This document shows, in pieces, positions 20,973-31,564 of a stretch of 64,000 nucleotides of DNA (position 1 is its first letter; each line of letters starts with the position of its first letter). Source of the DNA: Coturnix japonica. Taxonomy: Eukaryota; Chordata; Aves; Galliformes; Phasianidae. The notes below the pieces were generated by a model that did no database searches, had not been told where the DNA came from, and worked only from the letters and a program-made list of their open reading frames with translations. Location of the stretch: contig NC_029536.1 of NCBI RefSeq assembly GCF_001577835.2, positions 3,720,001 to 3,784,000 on the forward strand. Direction: 5' to 3'. The position numbers and the translations under genes are program-made.

Positions 20973-23900
20973 TCAGTCCTCGGGGTCCTCCCGACCCTCT
21001 TGGATGACACCAGCTGCCATCTGGTCTCGTTGCCACAGCTGCCCCACCAGGGCATCCAGCAATGGGGCCACCCGTTCCAGCCCTCCCCGGCCCACCCCAG
21101 AACCCCCCGACCGCAGCACCCGCAGCCCCCAGTTGTCCTCGAAGGCAGCCACGTCCGCCTCCGTCACAGCAGTGTGGGGACACAGGTCGAATCTGAGGAC
21201 ATGAAGGTTGTTATGGTGATGGAAGAGCCCCCAAAAATCCAACAGGGCTGGAAGTGGGAGGGGGGGGGAGCAAGGAGGGGGGTGGTGGGATATGGGGGGG
21301 CTGAGGGTTTGGGAAGGGGATGAGATTTGGGGTGATGGGATTTGACAGGGATGGGGGTGATGGGATTTTGGCTGCTCTGGGATGCTGAGGTTTTGGGGTG
21401 ATGGGGGTGATGCAGACACAGGGTGCTGTGGGATACTCAGGATCTGGGGTCTTAAGGGAGAGCAATGAAGGGGATTCGAGGTGTCCCTTCAATGGGGTGG
21501 GGGCTGCAGGGGACCCCCCTGTACCTGGTGCCCACCACCACGCGCAGCGGGTCCTCGTGGGGCTGCAGCACACGCTCCAGCCGCGCCGGCAGCTCCTCGA
21601 AGGACGGGCGGTCGGTGAAGGAGAACAGCAAAAGGATGGCGTCCGCCTCCTCCCTGCATGCCTGGGGGAGCACAGGTGGCCGTCACCCATCACAGTGCCC
21701 CATATTCTGCCCCACATTCCCCCCCCAGCCCCACATCCGTCCCCAACTCACGGGCAGGAGGTGCTCGAATTTCCGCAGGGCATTCTCCCCGCAGTCCCAG
21801 AAATGGAGCTGAAAGAGCACGGGGCGCTCGGAGCCCAGCGGGACGGCGGGCCAGAACAGCGTGCTCACCTCGATGCCTGCGGGACGGCAATGGGACACAT
21901 CCAGCCAAGGGTCTCACCACACTGTGACACGTCCCATAGACCCCATGGCCCCACTGTAACATGTCACCGAACACCCCACAGACCCCACTGCATCCTGCGT
22001 CCCCACCAGAGTGAGACACCAAACACCCCACAGACCCCACGTCCCTGTGGTCCCCACCTTACACAGCACCATAGACCCCACGTCCCCAACTGTGTCCCTA
22101 CTGTATCATGACATCGAGCATCCCATGTCCCCCCATTGCATCCCCACGGTGCCATGAACCTGAGCATCACATAGACCCCATGTCCCCACCACAATGTGAC
22201 CCCAAGCACCCCATGGACCCCATATCTGTGCACTCCCCACCATACCATGACCCTGAGCATCCCATGTATGGACCCATACTCTGATGCTCCCGACCATACC
22301 ATAACCCTGGAGCATCCCCCATCCCTCCACTGATGTCCCATTATGGAGACAAATCCCCCATCCCCACCCATGTCCCCACCACCCACCACGACCCCAAGAA
22401 ACCCCATGGAACCCATATTTGTGCCACTCCACACTGTACCATAACCCTGAGCATGCCAACAATACCCAACTGTGTCCCCATCATCACACTGAGCATCCCA
22501 TGGGACCCCCCGTGTCCCCACCACACCGTGACCCCAAACACCCCATGGGCCCCATATCTGTGCACTCCCCACCATACCATAACCCTGAGCATCCCACATT
22601 CCCCCCACTGATCCCTATGGAGCATCCCCCCATCCCCCCTTATCCCCACCACCCGTGCCCATACCACCAATCCCCCCATCCCTTCTCCATACCCAACGTC
22701 TCTCGGTGCAAAGGGGGGACGTGGTTCCCAAGCAGCGTTGCCACCAAGGCCGTTTTGCCCACCCCGCTGCGTCCCGACACGAAGAGTTGTACGGAAACCG
22801 TGGGGACACTGAGGACGACGGGCAGCGCGGCGGACGCCTCAGCAGCCCTATAGGATGTGAAGGGAGGGGCTGCGAGTGAAGTCTATGCGGTCTATGAGGT
22901 GGAGATGGGCTATGGGTCTTGAGAGGTGCGGACAGATGGTACTTATGGGTGAGAGATGGGGCTATGGGGTCTATGGATGGGAGACTGGGTCATGGACGTC
23001 TTAGTGGAGATCGGGTCTATGAGTGGGGATGGCACGGGACGGGAGGGGCTGATGGGGAGCGGTCCCGGGGGGGGTGGGGGCGGACGCCTTAGGGCGAGGG
23101 GAGGGGTGGGGGCTGGGGGAAATCCGGGAGTGGAGAATGGCGTGGGAGGAGCACGGGTCGGGGGGTGATAGGAGACAAAGAAGGTGAAACCGTGGGGAAA
23201 ATCGGCAGTGCCGGACTTGTAGAACTGGGGGCCGGGTAAAACCACGCAGTACTGGGGGAAACAGCGAGAGAGCGCGGAAGACGCGAGATATCTGAACATT
23301 CCCGAGAGCTGGACAGCTCTTTTATCTCTTTTGATGGGTGATGTGTTTGGTGATTTTGTGGATATATTCCTCCCGGAATGATTTTAATGAGATGACACTC
23401 CCGCTATCTGTTTTATCCCACTTTGTGACTGTCTCGGCTTTGATTTTCTTATGGTCACATCACTTGGATTAGTGATTTTAGTTGAGTGTATAGTTGGTAC
23501 TTCATGCTTTCTCGTTGGTGGTCGCTTTGTGTTCGTTTTCCTGCTCGTTTGTACTCGTCCCACTTCATGGTATCGTGTATTTTTAGCCGGTTTTGTTCGG
23601 AGATATGCTGTTCTGTCTGGGTAGGTGTATTCGACTGGTATATTTCGGCGAGATAGGGGTCAGTGGCGTTCGTATGGGATGGGTATATGGGTCTATTGGT
23701 GGTGGGTGGATGCGTTCCTATTGGTCTTACTGTGGATGGGAGATTGGCTCTTGGGTTCTATGGGGGGTAATTGGGTTCTATGGGGGTTGGAGATGGGCGT
23801 CTTATGGGTCCTATGAAGATGGGAGACTTGAACGTGCTCTATGGTTCTTAAATGGAATGGTGATGTGGGTCTTATGGGGTTTGGGAGATGGTGGGCTAGT

Positions 23901-26900
23901 GGGTCCTATGGATGGGGTAGGATTGGGTCTATGCGTGGTGTGTGAGATGTATGGGTCTAGTGGGTCTATTGTGTGGAGATGGATGTCTCTTATGCTTATG
24001 ACGGGGGTCCTTATGGTGGTGGAGATGGCGCGCTAGGTCGTCTATTTGGGCATGTGATGGATGGGTCTTATTTGTACTATGATGGCTGGGATGATTGGGG
24101 TCTGTATTGCGTGCTAATGGTGCTGGAATATTTCCGGAACACACCATAGTGGCGCTGAGTGTGGCGAGTATGGTGTCGTATGCGGTAGGAGATCGTGGTT
24201 CACCTCTGGGCGGGCAATGGGTTTCTGTCTTGGTCTGTAGGTGTGGAGATGGTGCGTCTATGGGTGTGGAGAATGATCGGTTCGTATTGGCCCGGGTGGA
24301 TGGAGAATGTGGGGTCTTATGGCTCTACAGCGTGGGGTCCTTGGGGGTCGTCTCGACGCAATAAAATACTTCTGCGCTTGGTTCATTGTTGAAGAATGCG
24401 TGAGCCAGGAAGGGGCGCGGGGAGGGTATCATGCAGCCCACAACCCTGCGTGCCTACTCATTCGTCTGGGTGGGTTATGGCAATCCCTTGAGTGGAGCCA
24501 CACGGAGTGTAGACGCCCCACCGCCGTTGGGCCATCTCTCGAGCCCCTCTAGGTCTCTCATATGCGCTCCGCAGGATCTGGAGGCCGTGAGTGCCGACCG
24601 CGCCAGGCTTCCCGGCCCCAGCAGGCTCGTGCATCTTAGAAGCGCGCTTGTGGGACGGTCCCGTATGCTAGGCCTCTGACCCGCCCATGGATGTACCCAG
24701 TGGTCGCACATCCCAGTGCCGGCCGTGCACCCTACTGGAATGCCGCCCCACGGCGCCCTGCGTCAAACGCCGCCCTGGGAGTCCAGCGTCTCCCACCCTC
24801 CCGTCCCCATCCCTGCGCCCAACAACCCGTCCGCCCTCACCTAGGTACCGCTTCGAAGCGCCCCGAGTTGACGGCTATCTGTGGGCAATGGTGTTTTATT
24901 ATACAGACCCGCCTCCTTCCTGGTTCGTATGGCCATGACTATCATTAGAAAGGCTCCCGTGAAGTATAAGTGAGGTGGAGCCCCAAAGGAAAGCGGAAAG
25001 TGGTAGGAGGGATGCCATCGACAGCTAATAGAGAGTGAAGCCTCCGAGTAAAGCATATAGCTGAGAGGATAAGCTCGGTAAAGCACCTTATACTGAGCCC
25101 TCGTATATCCCTATAGTAGAACCCCTTAAGGAAGCACTCTATATATTAGCGAGGTACCAAAGAGCCGAACCGAAGTGATAAATGCATATAGGGCTAGCCC
25201 GCAATGTCTCTTATGGTATAGGTTTTCTTAGTGTACCTTGCATTCCTTGTTTAAGATCCTCCCGCTCTGTAGACCTTTCCCTAAGCTCTAGCGCTGTAGT
25301 GTATCTAGTCTAACTCCCATAAACTCTTCTTATTACTTACACATGAGGGCATACCATCTATATAGCCTCGATGTATTAATCTATTATGCGTTTTTGTATT
25401 TCCCAAACCATTAGGATAAAAGAGTGAGTGAAAATTACTAAGAAACCTTATGTCCCTCATAATGACTCTCTCTATGCCACATATTTATGCTATCCTCAAA
25501 TTATAACTACGATCTCCCTTCCTAAGATCACTCTATCAATTTATTCATTAAGCATCTGCAGAGAAAGCGCCATAAGTTATAGAGCATAGCGCCTACACAT
25601 ACATGTCTAAATATTGAGTAGTGCTGATTGAGAGTAAGCGTCATTTTTTAGTGTCAAAGGGGACCTGTTGATTCCTTTAGTATCTTATAGATCCCTTCCC
25701 ATCGTTTAACCCGTTATAGGCTCTCCGCTAAGTAATGAGGCGCTCTTACATTGCCAACCCCGAGAATGCCATCAAAATGTATTCCCTAGTTATGAGCCAT
25801 CCCAATCAGTGAAGCGCCCCATATGCGAGTAGGCTTAGCACCCACAACCGGTATTCGAGAGGAATACGAGACATATAGATCAGACGACTACTATATGATC
25901 TCTTGCTTCCATGTACGTAGTCTCAGACCGCCTGTTTAAGTATCTCCGCCTAAATGTTGAGCCAAACGCATGGTTGATGTACTCCCCTCTCTTAAGGCTC
26001 TCGGGTAAACCCACCTGATGTGATGTAAGCAAAAAGAGCCCACTAAGCCTTTCTTGATAATGCCGCTTACTCCCAACCCTAGGCCAATACCACTGTCAGA
26101 GTTGAGAGGTGTCAGCGCTTTCAATCCGCCTCATATTGTTTAAGTAGCGCTTCCCCCAGTAAAACCACAGTGGAATACAACTCCTCTTATAATGATATCA
26201 CGCAGCTTAGTGAATCCCCCAAATCTCTGTGTCTATATCTAATAAAGCATGACCGCGAGTAGATTGTATACTATAATCGTTGTATCCGCCAAACCTAATC
26301 AATGTAGTAATATGGTAATTCTACAGTGGACGCTTGATCCTCTCTTGTATGACCCTCCCAGTGTTTAGTTAGCTCCCTTCCATAAGCCCTTGATGGAGGG
26401 TTCTCCAATCTCCTACTCTTACTTGGGGTATAGCTTTGCTCAATACTCTATCTAGAGGAACCAATCGCGCTGTGTTTTCGCGCGCTTTAGAGCTCCCCGA
26501 CATCAAATTAGCCGCGATTTGCGCATCGTATCGTTCCGAAGTTTATCTAAGTTGTTTTCTATGGCGTCTATATAAATTTCGCGTCTGAAGTGAGTCGTAA
26601 CCAAGAGAGAACGTACCTCTACTCAAAGCTCAATATGTGTAAGAATAGCCCTGTAACCACAGATATTACATTAAAGATGATCACCACATAAAAAGCGATT
26701 CCCTCCTACAACACTCCTCTCATCCGCCGCGCGAGCTCACCCCCTCTAACCACCGATTCAGTCAGTGTGCGGGCCTCTGCAAGCCCAGGGCGCTTGCCAA
26801 CTCGTTTTGCCTACGGTCGATTATCAAACTGTCTATCGTGACAGTTGGTGGACCTATCTGCACCTAATATGAGTTGTTCGCTGAAGGAGGTAGTGGTATA

Positions 26901-29900
26901 CCTACTCTGTATCTTGCGGAACCTATAACACTCGTCTCACCCCTTCTTTCGGTATGGACTCTCAGATGGAAGTGAGTACATCTGTCTCTCCCATAGCCCA
27001 GAGCTATTCTAGGTAGCCAGCCGAGAAGAAACTAGGCTCTCACATCTGTGAGTGTCCCCCGTGTAAGAGTGAGAGCTCTCTCTGAATCTTGCTAATGATG
27101 ATGTAAAAAGCGGTAGAAGAGTCGTAATCATACAAATCTCTGACGATGCGAAGGAGGCTGTCTGCCTGACTCATCACCCCTCTCTCCGTCTAGAGTGACG
27201 AACCTCTATCCCACACCAAATACCTAGGGATGGCATTCCTCCTAGCTCAGTCCCATAGATTGCTATTCCGGAGCGACATGTGTTACTTGTAAGACTTATG
27301 AGAAACACCTAAGATAACCCCATCGAATAATCTTAATTAGATTGACAACGATCATTGAAGTATGCGTGAGAACTGTTGTGCTGCCCCATCAGAGAGTTGT
27401 GAGGTTGTAAGTGTCCATCCCTCGCGGTAGGTGTAAGCGCGTGTAAGCCAAAAGCCCAGTAGTGTCTGTGATAGTGGGAGCTCCGAGGGACCGAGTCGTC
27501 ATGTCTCTAGCCGTGCACATTGTCGTGTGCTATTTGGAGGGGCGTGAAGTTTATGAGCGTGAGCGTGCGTGTGGGTCAATACTGCTATGAGTGCTGAGCC
27601 GGCCCGACTGATGATCTTGCAAGCGCATCTCTTCATGCGCCAACCTGGATTAAAATTCTAAGACAACTCGCAGTCTTCCTGCAGTATATGGAGCTCCCAG
27701 ACTTCTCCTCCCTCCATACTCGAGCTGGAAAGAAGATGGAAGGAGGCAGAAGGAAATGGACTGTTTGTCCAGTAACGACACACGGTTGCAATCCATTTGG
27801 ATTTTGCTTTGTTTTAATCTATTGCGGAAGTAGCACATTGCAATAGGAGTGGTTTGGTCCTGTCTTGGTGGAGGCTCACGCCGTGCTTTCGCTCGGGAAA
27901 TGCACCAACTGCTCAGCATTTCAGCCATTGTTTCCTTTCAGTATTTCCATTGGGGGAGCAAGTCCCTCCTGTCCTGTTCACAATGCGATATTTTTTTGGC
28001 TTTTACAATGCCAAAACTGTATTGCCTTTTTTCCTTCTTACATAGCGTCCTATCAACAATTGGCAGGTGAACGAAAGTCTTGTCAGGCCAAAGTGGTGAG
28101 AGGCATAAAAGAAAGGCATACGTGTTGTGTCGAGCAATAGCTTACCCTGGTCATCCAGCTTGCATTCTGTAAGGTTTGTTCAGGTATTGCTGTGTTTTTT
28201 TCCTCCTCCCAGCCCGGGATTATGGTCCCGGCATCTGATGCTGACAGCCACTGCTTGCTCAATTGGTTTGGCCTCTAGTCAGGGCACCGTGACTTCGCCC
28301 TTAACACTCCGTTGCCTGTGCTGCAGCCTATTGTGAGCTACTCTTGATAAACTAGTCCAGTATTACACGCAGGGCGCTGCTTTCCCGCGTTGTGCTTGTA
28401 AACACGATTTTGCTTCACCGGGCGTGCTGGTAGTTGTTGGTCGTTGGGCTGGCGATTGTGTTTGTTGTTTCCCTAATTCACAGTTTGAACTGCTCTGCGA
28501 GCGACAGGTATTCAGAGGGGAGAGGGTAGAGGCCATCGGGTTGAGAGGGAGCTTGGTGTGGCGAATTGACTCCGGCCATCATTATCTCTTTGCTTCGCCT
28601 ACTCAAAGTTACATAGCATTTGCTTTGAATAGTACTTCACCGTTCTGTTCTTGTCCCATCAGATCCATATCCGAACTATGGAAGTTCTAGTCTCCCCTCT
28701 CTGCCCTGCTGTAATCTCACCGTGTGCGAAAAGCTGGTCTCTGTGTGTGCTTCCGTGTCCCCACCACCGATCTCATATGTGTGTGACTACTTCCATTTAA
28801 CTCGTCCCTTTTCCTGGGTCCTCTAATGTCCACGCACATACATCGCTATGGTTGCAGTACATCTCGCTGTACAAAGCGCTCCCCACGTTTGAGGGACTTT
28901 CGGGCTAGCTGGTGCGTGGGCCCAGGCTCTGTGGTGCGAGTTGTCTTTATGGGCATCTCGTGGCCTCTCTCCCCCTAGCGAGTTGTCTGGTCACCTCTGA
29001 GCTAGAGTCCTCGCCGTGTGCGATCTTCGTTAGCACCGCTGCCTTTGGTCCGGTGAGCCCGTGTGAGGGCCTAACCGGTCTGAGACAGCAGATAGCTGGG
29101 GACCTTTTGTACTAGATGAAGCTTGATGGCCTCCAAGCTCCTGCGGAGCGCTTGCCGGGACACTGCGCTTCCCGGCAGAGTATGGGGGTCTGTGTGTGTT
29201 GGCCATTTCCGTTGGTTGCTCTGGGTGGGTCCGCAGCGTCCTCCCTTCCTCGGCCATTCCGTCCTGGCACATGGAAGACTTCTTTCTTGCTCCCAGCTCC
29301 TAAATCTATGGAGGTCCGAGACCGTAGGATCCTTCCCTGCTGCCTTGGCACGATCCTCGCCTCGGTGCCAGAGCTTGATGCCAACTTTTAGGTCACATCC
29401 CTTTCAGTGGCTTCGGGTTTACTCTGGCTATGTTCTTTTCTCTGTGCGGGCGATATTGAGCTCACTGGGCTGTCCGACGATGTCTGGTGCACCTTCCAGC
29501 GCCGTAGCCAACCCGCGCCTGAATTAAGCTGCCTACCATTGAGCACCGGGGAGCTGTCACCTTCTGGCCTGGGAGAGGCTGCCCTCCCCTAACTCGTGCA
29601 GGTGTCTTTTGTCTAGGCGCTGGCTCTTGGGCCTTTTGTTGGACCGGAATGGTTGTGATTGGTGTGCCCCATGCGGCCATGCCACAAGGAGCCTCATCTG
29701 TTGTGGTGCTTACTCAACGGTGAGTGTACTGGGGGAGTCACGGTTCTACTACGACTGCTTGTACATCGTGCTGGACGGATAAAGTGCTGATCGCAACGTG
29801 TAATTCTATGAGGGTGCGACCTGGAGCATGGTGCAAGAAGAGCGGCGCAGCTAGATTTCGTTTGTCTTCTGTATCAACACTCAGGACGGACCTGTTTCTC

Positions 29901-30315
29901 TCCGTCAGTTCTCTGGTCGTGAAGTCCCGATGCAAGTGACGTCTCTTGCCCTAACCCTTTGACACAGAGGCAGGATGAGAATGTGTGATTTATGGATTGA
30001 CTGTGGGGGCTGCTGGGGGAAAAAAGGAAGAGTGCATTCTGGGCAGGAAAGTCTACAGATTGTGCTGTGATCGAGACTGGAGAGATCCCGACACCACAGT
30101 TCCACCTTGCAGGCAGGATTTGGCACCATCAGCTCCGGGGTGGCAGCATGGTGCCTTCGGATTTCTCACTGAGGCTCCATGTCCAGGGTTTGCCNNNNNN
30201 NNNNNNNNNNNNNNNNNNNGGGGGTCTCACCAAAAACTCTGCGCTGGTTCTTGTGAAAGATGGAGGCCAGGAAGGGGCGGCCGGGGGGGGACAGCAGCCA
30301 ACCCGGCTCCACCAT
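20973..30315 (-). CDS. CPLANE2: CPLANE2 (RSG1), Rab/REM2-like small GTPase of ciliogenesis
   Basis: Small GTPase-like subunit of the CPLANE complex, which helps recruit intraflagellar transport proteins to basal bodies. Five coding exons: 30231-30315 (ATG at 30315), 22693-22847, 21752-21876, 21525-21661 and 20973-21192, about 240 residues (human 258). Exon 1 reads MVEPGWLL..SPPGRPFLASIF then HKNQRRVF, matching human LACILRKNRRRVF. Exon 2 has the P-loop GRSGVGKT; later exons have FWDCGE, LLLFSFTDRPSFEELP and LWQRDQMAAGV. Exon 2 is one base short of frame: it starts GLLRRP, as expected, but the P-loop lies in another frame, so a one-base loss (or two-base gain) sits between about 22,820 and 22,835. 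An error in assembly is likelier than a dead gene, since all other parts are conserved. Human has about nine more N-terminal residues. Intron 1 contains the defective block. Confidence 0.85.
21930..22680. repeat. minisatellite in CPLANE2 intron 2
   Basis: Irregularly repeated phrases such as CACCATACCATAACCCTGAG and CACCCCATAGACCCCA fill most of the intron between exons at 22,693 and 21,876. Copies are 30-70 bases apart and diverged. Confidence 0.8.
22880..24342. other. low-accuracy sequence of CPLANE2 intron 1
   Basis: G-rich minisatellite-like text (TCTATGGG, GGAGATGGG) mixed with random-looking, CpG-rich sequence, notably 23,300-23,640. It has no second copy in the window and lies between CPLANE2 exons 2 and 1, so it is probably a noisy reading of real intron. 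The left boundary with accurate sequence is uncertain (22,880-23,300). Apparent ORFs here, including one starting MFRYLASS on the minus strand, match nothing I know. Confidence 0.6.
24355..24450 (-). other. ghost copy of CPLANE2 exon 1 in the garbled block
   Basis: GAGCCAGGAAGGGGCGCGGGG near 24,410 matches clean GAGGCCAGGAAGGGGCGGCC near 30,265, and TCTGCGCTTGGTTC matches TCTGCGCTGGTTC. It is an erroneous second reading of exon 1, not a gene copy. Confidence 0.75.
28575..29972 (-). other. ghost copy of FBXO42 last coding exon in the garbled block
   Basis: Words such as ATTATCTCTTTGCT, AGTACTTCAC and GCATTCTGGGCAGGAAAGTC recur in the same order as in 33,081-34,240, with scattered inserted bases. 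The reading frame is lost many times over its length in a pattern of single-base insertions. It should not be annotated as a paralogue or pseudogene. Confidence 0.8.
30195..30219. other. assembly join, 25 N
   Basis: A run of exactly 25 N marks the join between the garbled block and the clean contig. The clean side restarts at the CPLANE2 exon 1 donor, sequence already present in noisy form at 24,343. Confidence 0.99.
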
Positions 30316-30660
30316 CGCGGGTGGGATGAACCTGAGGAGCACACGGGGAGACCCCCACGGCCGTGGGGCACTGAGCCCCTATAGGTCTCCATTGCCCCGA
30401 CTGGGCCTCGCCGCCCCTCCCGGCCCCGCAGCCGTCTCTAAAGGCCGCGTTGTGGGGCGGCCCGTTGCAGCCTCTACCCGCCCATGGGGTCGCACATCCC
30501 GTCCCGGCCCCACGGCCGCCCCACGGGGCCCCCAACGCCCCCGGGCAGCGCCCACCCCCCGCCATCCCGCCCCAACAACCCGCCGCCCTCACCCGAGGCC
30601 GCTTCCGCCCGAGTGACGTTACGTGGGGCGGGGTTTATTATACGACCCGCCCCTTCCGGT
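30316..30660 (-). promoter_or_regulatory. CPLANE2: CPLANE2 CpG-island promoter / 5'UTR
   Basis: Very GC- and CpG-rich stretch just upstream of the CPLANE2 start codon. Motifs include a CRE/ATF-like TGACGTTACGT (30,614-30,624), an ETS-type CTTCCGG (30,653-30,659) and GGGGCGGGG Sp1 boxes. A possible splice acceptor (CTCCTCAG, near 30,336) means the leader may include an upstream exon. No clear RFX X-box was found. Promoter function is inferred from composition and position. Confidence 0.5.
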
Positions 30661-30689
30661 TGTAGGCCATATATATAGAGCTCCCTATA

Positions 30690-31460
30690 GGGGACCCCAA
30701 AGCTATGGAGGACCACAGAGCCATAGAGGACCCCAGAGCTATACTAAGGATACCTAGCCCTATATGAGCCCCTATAGCCCTATGTAAACCCCCAGACCTC
30801 TATATTACGAGCTCAAAGCCCCATATGCTATAGCTTACCCCAAACCTATATAGGGTATAGGGGACCTTGATCCTTATGTCTTAAGACCTCCCGTAGCCTT
30901 ATAGCTACCCTATATGAGCCCCTATTGAACCCCCAAACCTCTATACTACAAGCAAAAAGCCCCATATACTATAGCTTATCCCAAACATATGGGGTAGGGG
31001 ATCTTGATCCTTATGTCTTAAGACCTCCCAGTGTTAGCCCTATAGCTACCCTATATGAGCCCCCAAACCTCTATATTACAAGCAAAAAGCCCCATATGTT
31101 ATAGCTTACCCCAAACATATGGGGTAGGGGTAAGCTATAGGGGCAGGGGACCTTGATCCTTATGTCTTAAGACCTCCCAGTGTTAGCCCTATAGCTACCC
31201 TATATGAGCCCCCAAACCTCTATATTACAAGCAAAAAGCCCCATATGTTATAGCTTACCCCAAACCTATATAGGGTATAGGGGACCTTGATCCTTATGTG
31301 TTTAAGACCTCCCATAGCCTTATAGCTCCCCTATATGAGCCCCTATGGAACCCCCAAATCTCTATATTACAAGCAAACAGCCCCATATGTTATAGCTTAC
31401 CCCAAACCTATATAGGGTATAGGGGACCTTGATCCTTATGTCTTAAAACCTCCCAGTGTT
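30690..31460. repeat. ~140-bp tandem repeat array between FBXO42 and CPLANE2
   Basis: Five copies can be anchored on CTTGATCCTTATGT starting at 30,866, 31,003, 31,152, 31,286 and 31,428, so the period is 134-149 bases. Each unit contains CCCTATATGAGCCCC, CTCTATATTACAAGCAAAAA and TATAGCTTACCCCAAAC. The A/T-rich unit stands out against the GC-rich CPLANE2 promoter beside it. The noisy copy (about 24,900-27,500) is disproportionately long, so the true array may be longer. Confidence 0.9.
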
Positions 31461-31564
31461 ATAGGCTGCCCTATAGGTGATGGAGGCCCAATGGACACTC
31501 CTATTGGGAAGCATTGCCACCACACAGCCCCATTTTTCCCCATACACAGACTCAACATTCAGCC

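Larger units (their letters stand above)
24343..30194. repeat. garbled false duplicate of 30,220-34,390
   Basis: This block follows the order of the clean sequence to the right with many insertions and substitutions. Anchor pairs (noisy/clean): 24,343/30,220; 24,895/30,635; 25,235/30,864; 27,505/32,180; 27,690/32,305; 28,580/33,080; 29,990/34,180; 30,194/34,390. The last anchor is the word TTTGCC directly before the N run. It is 5.85 kb long against 4.17 kb of clean sequence, as expected from an insertion-prone raw long read. Errors fall equally in coding and non-coding parts, unlike an old duplication. Treat everything in it as an artefact. Confidence 0.88.

Noticed and set aside
22943-23299. 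118-codon minus-strand ORF starting MFRYLASS
   Set aside because: Lies in low-accuracy sequence, has a proline-rich tail typical of C-rich DNA and matches no family I know.
25000-27640. CpG-rich, random-looking sequence that might suggest foreign DNA
   Set aside because: Anchors to the ~140-bp array and FBXO42 3'UTR in order show it is a noisy reading of local sequence.
28575-29972. Possible FBXO42 paralogue or pseudogene
   Set aside because: It is co-linear with flanking UTR, array and intron of the clean copy and shows read-like insertion errors in coding and non-coding parts alike, ending at an N join.
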